In this document: piece by piece, positions 41,021-44,617 of the stretch | How the letters are laid out: each line of letters begins with the position of its first letter | How positions within the stretch are numbered: the first letter of the stretch is position 1 | Origin: an uncultured Roseburia sp. | GTDB taxonomy: Bacteria; Bacillota_A; Clostridia; Lachnospirales; Lachnospiraceae | Assembly: GCA_900557275.1 (NCBI GenBank) | Contig: USRX01000014.1 | Location: forward strand, 1 to 44,617 | Length of the DNA stretch: 44,617 nucleotides | Reading direction: 5' to 3' | The notes under the pieces: generated by a model | What the model was told of the DNA's origin: nothing | The model's input: only the letters and a program-made list of their open reading frames with translations | Database searches by the model: none | Translations under genes and position numbers: made by a program

Positions 41021-41031
41021 TGGTACTACCA
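41021..41031. promoter_or_regulatory. FadR/LldR-type GntR operator, downstream site
   Basis: TGGTACTACCA fits the TNGTNNNACNA pattern recognised by FadR-subfamily GntR regulators such as LldR. It lies 94 bases before the dehydrogenase start, within the transcribed leader. It pairs with the site at 41175-41185. Confidence 0.6.
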
Positions 41032-41066
41032 CTTGTTTTAAAAAAATATATCAATTTTTTTCTGCT

Positions 41067-41186
41067 TTATGGCATAAGATTTCTCCAGTTCCAACTATCA
41101 TTCCGCAGATTTTCAGCTAGTTGAATAGTGTCCAAATATTCATGAAATCTATGTACCATTTTCATTCTCGAAATTGGTTCTACCAT
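41067..41186 (-). CDS. Possible 39-residue leader ORF
   Basis: The frame begins MVEPISRMKMVHRFHEYLD and ends WNWRNLMP. AAGAGGA lies about six bases before the ATG, which itself falls only about 12 bases after the predicted transcription start. The upstream operator overlaps the first codons. I do not recognise the sequence. It may be a real small protein, a leader peptide or chance. Confidence 0.35.
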   Translation of the reverse strand: MVEPISRMKMVHRFHEYLDTIQLAENLRNDSWNWRNLMP

Positions 41187-41229
41187 TTTTGTTCCTCTTA
41201 ATTATAGTACCCTGAAATTAAATCGTCAA
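41175..41229 (-). promoter_or_regulatory. Promoter and upstream operator of the dehydrogenase-Etf operon
   Basis: On the minus strand TTGACG (plus 41224-41229) and TATAAT (plus 41201-41206) are spaced by 17 bases. The operator TGGTTCTACCA (41175-41185) covers roughly +12 to +22, an ideal position for repression. The remaining 41230-41689 is AT-rich. It contains a short AACTGC/GCAGTT hairpin near 41327-41346 and the lipoprotein promoter region, and no gene. Confidence 0.7.
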
Positions 41230-41689
41230 TATTTATTTACAAAATTTGTCAATTATTTTTTCTACTTAAGTGAAAAGTTTATTTCCACTTCGGACAATTA
41301 TTTTCCTGAAAATTTTTCGGCGGGAACTGCTCCCTGTTGCAGTTGCACTGAATACTTAATCGCTTTGCATTTTCTTCCAAAACCTCTTTACCAAAGTTTT
41401 TGTTTTCTTTTCTTCGATCTAAATAAACATTGATATTTTTCTACAATTTTCTAACTTTTTCTTCCTATTTGCAAAATTTTATGATAAACTTTTTATATAT
41501 TAAATAAATAGGATGTCAATTCGCACAATCTATCAGTTTAACGGTAACAGTTGTTATAGAAAATCCATTACGTTTATGAATATGCAAATAACAGCTTTTT
41601 ATCGAAGATTCGCGTTTGCTACCATATGCAGCGTAAAATATCTTATGTTTTTCTGATAGTAGCGAATCAACACGAAATGGAGGAAAATT

Positions 41690-42217
41690 ATGAAAAAGAA
41701 ACTTGTTAGCTTATTGTTATGTGGAATTATGGCTGCTTCTGCACTGACATTTACCGGATGTGGAAACAATAGTGATGCAGACCAGAATACACCTGCTACA
41801 ACAACAGAAGCAAGTGCTGAACCAGAAGCAGATGTCAGTGCTACAGCAGAAGCAGAAAAAGAAGCTACAAATCTCCCATCCGAGTCCGGTATCACTTCTG
41901 TTTCTGAATTTCTCGCAACTGATGAAATGAAAGCAGCTTATGATGAATTAAAATCTTCTCTTAACGATCAGGGTTTAGATTTCAAATTGGAAGGAACTGA
42001 CAACACTCTGACTTATATATATGCATATCGGGAGACAAATATCGATAAAAAGGCAACTGCTGCTGCACTTGCTGATGCAAAAGACAGCACAGTAAATAAT
42101 CTGAAAACAGCCTATGATTCACTCAAAGGAGCAGGTATTACAGATCCAGTCGTAGAAGCGCGTTTCCTGGCTGCTGACGGCGATGTGATTTACAGTGTAT
42201 CATATCCGGAAAAATAA
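41690..42217 (+). CDS. Small lipoprotein of unknown function
   Basis: A 175-residue secreted lipoprotein. The signal sequence ends in the lipobox FTGC (Cys24). A low-complexity linker rich in Thr, Ala and Glu (about 26-62) precedes a folded domain (about 65-175) with DNTLTYIYAYRE and ARFLAADGDVIYSVSYPE near its end. The domain resembles a DUF4854-like family I associate with Lachnospiraceae, but I am not certain. It has its own promoter region and a strong terminator and stands alone between convergent units. Confidence 0.8.
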   Translation: MKKKLVSLLLCGIMAASALTFTGCGNNSDADQNTPATTTEASAEPEADVSATAEAEKEATNLPSESGITSVSEFLATDEMKAAYDELKSSLNDQGLDFKLEGTDNTLTYIYAYRETNIDKKATAAALADAKDSTVNNLKTAYDSLKGAGITDPVVEARFLAADGDVIYSVSYPEK

Positions 42218-42259
42218 AATAATACGATTCGTAAATTAATTTCTGCGAAAGCTATTTTT

Positions 42260-42295
42260 ATAAGCCATATCAGTTCCCTGACTGATATGGCTTAT
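42260..42295 (+). terminator. Terminator of the lipoprotein gene
   Basis: Perfect 14-bp arms ATAAGCCATATCAG (42260-42273) and CTGATATGGCTTAT (42282-42295), followed by AATATATTTTAC. It lies 42 bases past the stop codon. Confidence 0.9.
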
Positions 42296-42352
42296 AATAT
42301 ATTTTACTTTATATCGCAACAGAACAATCCTGTTTACAGACTTTTTACAGTC

Positions 42353-42413
42353 AAAAACAGAACCGCTACCTAAGATACTTCTTTAAAATATCATAGGTAA
42401 CGGTTCTGTTTTT
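42353..42413. terminator. Bidirectional terminator downstream of the permease
   Basis: Arms AAAAACAGAACCG (42353-42365) and CGGTTCTGTTTTT (42401-42413), with further pairing inside (TACCTA/TAGGTA, GATA/TATC). A and T tracts lie on both sides. It separates the lipoprotein gene from the permease gene. Confidence 0.9.
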
Positions 42414-42520
42414 CATTATTCAAATCAATACCAGCTCTTGACATTAAAAGGTTATGTCAAACGCAACTATCTTTTTACGAATATCATACTGATACCTGCT
42501 TTAATAACTTTCCAGCAATC

Positions 42521-43849
42521 TTATGCCTTCTGCTCTTTTGGAAGAATCAGATTCAATAAAACTGCCACACAGGTAGCGATAACGACTGGTGTTTTTCCAA
42601 ATACAGTTGTTACCCATGCCGGGAACATTGCCAATGATGCAGATGCCTGTGTCACGCCTACACCCAGGGCAACAGACAGACCAACAACGGTTGTGTTTCT
42701 GAAGTTCATCTGCTGTGAAGTGATCAGACGGATACCAGTCATAGCAATGGATGCAAATACGGAGATTGTAGCGCCACCCAGCACACAATGCGGAATCGTG
42801 GTCAGTAAACCGGAAAATTTCGGAACCAGTCCGGCGATCAGAAGAATCGCTGCCGCCATTCCCAGTACGACTCTGTTGATAACTTTTGTCGTGGTTACGA
42901 TACCTACGTTCTGGCTATAGGAAGCCGTTGGAAGTCCGCCCAGGAAAGCGCCTATAATATTCATGCACCCATATCCTACGATCGCGCCTTTTAATTCCTG
43001 ATCCGTCGGTTCACGATCCATACTTCCTGTTGTAGTTGCTGTAAAATCTCCGATTGCCTGAATCGCATTAATTGCAAACAATAAACCGATTGCGATACAA
43101 CTTGAAGGTTCAAATTTGATGCCAAAATGCATGATCTGCGGAATCTGAAAAACTTTTGCCTGTGCAACAGCTGCCAGATCTACCATTCCAAATGGAATTG
43201 ACACGATATATCCAACGATAATACCGATCAGGATAGATGCCAATTTTAAAAATCCTTTTGTAAAATGATTCAGAAAAATTACTACCGCCAGTGTAATAAA
43301 TGCCACCAGCCAATTTGACCAGTGACCATAAGTGTCATTGGATGTTCCTCCCGCCATATAGTTTACGGCAGTCGGATACAAAGAAAGACCTATCGTAAAT
43401 ACAACCGTGCCTGTAACAAGAGGCGGAAATACTTTTCGTATCTTGTCAATAAAAAATCCAATAATCGCCGCTATAATACCACCGATAATCTGTGCGCCAA
43501 AAATCGCTGCAATTCCAAAATCCCCAGCGATTGCCTGCATGCTTGCCACATACGCAAAACTTGCACCCATGATGACCGGTAATCCAGCTCCCAGACGGAA
43601 TCCTTGTTTCTTTCCAATCGGAAACAACTGCAAAAATGTGGATAGTGCAGATACGACCAGTGATGACTGTATCAACATGACACGATTTGTGCTGTCCAGT
43701 CCTGCTACACCTGCTACAATAATTGCCGGCGTTACACATCCCACAATCATTGCTACAACATGCTGCAATGCCAGCGGCACTGCCTGATCAAACTTTGGAA
43801 TGCCGTTTAATTCAAAAATAGATGCTCTGCTTTTCTTACTCTGATTCAT
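42521..43849 (-). CDS. NCS2-family xanthine/uracil permease
   Basis: A 442-residue nucleobase:cation symporter with about 14 hydrophobic segments. The NAT signature is visible: AIQAIGDFTATT (residues 262-273) and SYSQNVGIVTTTKV (Gln313-Asn314). The residue that is Glu in many NAT proteins (Glu272 in XanQ) is Gln264 here, which may change proton coupling or substrate choice. Xanthine or uric acid is more likely than uracil from the overall motif pattern, but this is not certain. GAGGAAG lies upstream of the ATG. It stands alone. I see no purine riboswitch in the short upstream gap. Confidence 0.92.
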   Translation of the reverse strand: MNQSKKSRASIFELNGIPKFDQAVPLALQHVVAMIVGCVTPAIIVAGVAGLDSTNRVMLIQSSLVVSALSTFLQLFPIGKKQGFRLGAGLPVIMGASFAYVASMQAIAGDFGIAAIFGAQIIGGIIAAIIGFFIDKIRKVFPPLVTGTVVFTIGLSLYPTAVNYMAGGTSNDTYGHWSNWLVAFITLAVVIFLNHFTKGFLKLASILIGIIVGYIVSIPFGMVDLAAVAQAKVFQIPQIMHFGIKFEPSSCIAIGLLFAINAIQAIGDFTATTTGSMDREPTDQELKGAIVGYGCMNIIGAFLGGLPTASYSQNVGIVTTTKVINRVVLGMAAAILLIAGLVPKFSGLLTTIPHCVLGGATISVFASIAMTGIRLITSQQMNFRNTTVVGLSVALGVGVTQASASLAMFPAWVTTVFGKTPVVIATCVAVLLNLILPKEQKA

Positions 43850-43956
43850 CTTTTTGAATCTTCCTCCTCTTTTTTCTTGTAATGTTCTTCCGGATTCTTC
43901 TTTTTTAATAATCCATCAGTTATTTTTTGACTCTTTGATCAAATTCTGTACATAAC

Positions 43957-44002
43957 AAAAGAGAAATAAATACCAGATAAAGCTGATATTTATTTCTCTT
44001 TT
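43957..44002 (-). terminator. Terminator downstream of tRNA-Trp
   Basis: AAAAGAGAAATAAATACCA (43957-43975) pairs with TATTTATTTCTCTTTT (ending at 44002). It lies nine bases past the tRNA 3' end, with T-rich sequence on the minus strand. It ends the rRNA-tRNA transcript. Confidence 0.85.
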
Positions 44003-44010
44003 AATTATAA

Positions 44011-44083
44011 CAGGGACAGAAGGACTCGAACCCTCGACATTTGGTTTTGGAGACCAACGTTCTACCAACTGAACTATATCCCT
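44011..44083 (-). tRNA. trnW: tRNA-Trp (anticodon CCA)
   Basis: The minus strand folds into a cloverleaf of 73 nt: acceptor AGGGATA/TGTCCCT, the D-loop with AGTTGGTAGA, an anticodon arm TTGGT-CTCCAAA-ACCAA with anticodon CCA, and a T arm with GGTTCGAGTCC. The discriminator base is G. The 3' CCA is not encoded. It follows the 23S rRNA gene. Confidence 0.96.
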
Positions 44084-44181
44084 ATTTATGAAAGTATTTT
44101 GTACCTTCAAAACTTCATACAGGTTAATCAAATGCCGTCACTATGCTATTTCTCACTTTCGTTTTACAAGGAAGTTCGATT

Positions 44182-44283
44182 CACTAAATTCGACCTTCGC
44201 CTTACGGCTCGCTCTCATTAAGTTCCTTCGAACGACCATCGCACTAACCTCGAACGGCGTCTTACGACTTGTTCTCACTAAGT
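44182..44283. repeat. Imperfect duplication in the 23S-tRNA spacer
   Basis: Two 42-base units (44182-44223 and 44242-44283) match at 32 positions, with period 60. Both contain CACTAA, TTACG and TCTCA.TAAGT. They lie just downstream of the 23S 3' end, probably within the rRNA transcript, and may form part of a processing stem. Confidence 0.55.
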
Positions 44284-44287
44284 GCTC

Positions 44288-44617
<330 letters not shown>

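Noticed and set aside
43850..43957. Purine riboswitch upstream of the NCS2 permease
   Set aside because: The short gap lacks the conserved three-way junction sequences and holds mainly a pyrimidine-rich RBS complement.

Overview
The window looks like a chromosomal segment of a low-to-moderate GC anaerobic Clostridia, most likely Lachnospiraceae (Bacillota). The reasons are the Bacillota gene block priA-def-fmt-yugP-rsmB-rlmN-stp-prkC-rsgA-rpe-thiN, strong AGGAGG-type ribosome binding sites, HydF (an [FeFe]-hydrogenase maturase), an Etf/acyl-CoA dehydrogenase operon and two MoeA-type proteins. I cannot name the species from the sequence alone. Most genes lie on the minus strand.

Region 1 (1-4101, minus): housekeeping genes efp, rpiB, a YqeG-type HAD phosphatase, nrdR, a YlmC/YmxH protein and ychF. 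A short dispersed repeat occurs at the window edge and twice between nrdR and ymxH.

Region 2 (4102-6976, plus): a small transport operon with its own promoter and a structured leader. It encodes a TAXI-family lipoprotein solute receptor, a GltS-type sodium/glutamate symporter and a 63-residue charged protein. A TAXI receptor placed beside GltS instead of TRAP membrane subunits is unusual.

Region 3 (7092-19838, minus): thiN, rpe, rsgA, prkC, stp, rlmN, rsmB, yugP, fmt, def and priA. Several genes overlap or nearly touch. Short intergenic repeats interrupt the block.

Region 4 (20289-33237, minus) is the accessory highlight. It centres on a two-subunit molybdenum enzyme that matches pyrogallol-phloroglucinol transhydroxylase in size, subunit layout, cysteine pattern and the active-site residues I remember. 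Around it are a LysR regulator, a sodium:solute symporter with two single-span microproteins (34 and 35 aa), an iron-sulfur flavoprotein, MoeA, a GntR regulator with an overlapping unknown gene, and a second operon of MoeA-like protein, unknown 115-aa protein and MoaC. A decayed scrap of a second symporter lies upstream. I infer a substrate-uptake plus aromatic hydroxyl-transfer or dehydroxylation module that carries its own cofactor supply.

Region 5 (33261-35928, minus): an aspartate ammonia-lyase-like gene directly downstream of hydF, suggesting a link to hydrogenase H-cluster assembly.

Region 6 (36396-41229, minus): an operon in the order GlcD-type lactate/2-hydroxyacid dehydrogenase, acyl-CoA dehydrogenase, etfB, etfA. 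It has a well-formed promoter, two FadR/LldR-type operators and a possible 39-residue leader ORF. I infer Etf-linked lactate oxidation.

Region 7 (41690-44617): a small lipoprotein (plus), an NCS2 xanthine/uracil-type permease (minus), tRNA-Trp and the 3' end of a 23S rRNA gene (both minus). No 5S gene lies between the 23S and the tRNA.
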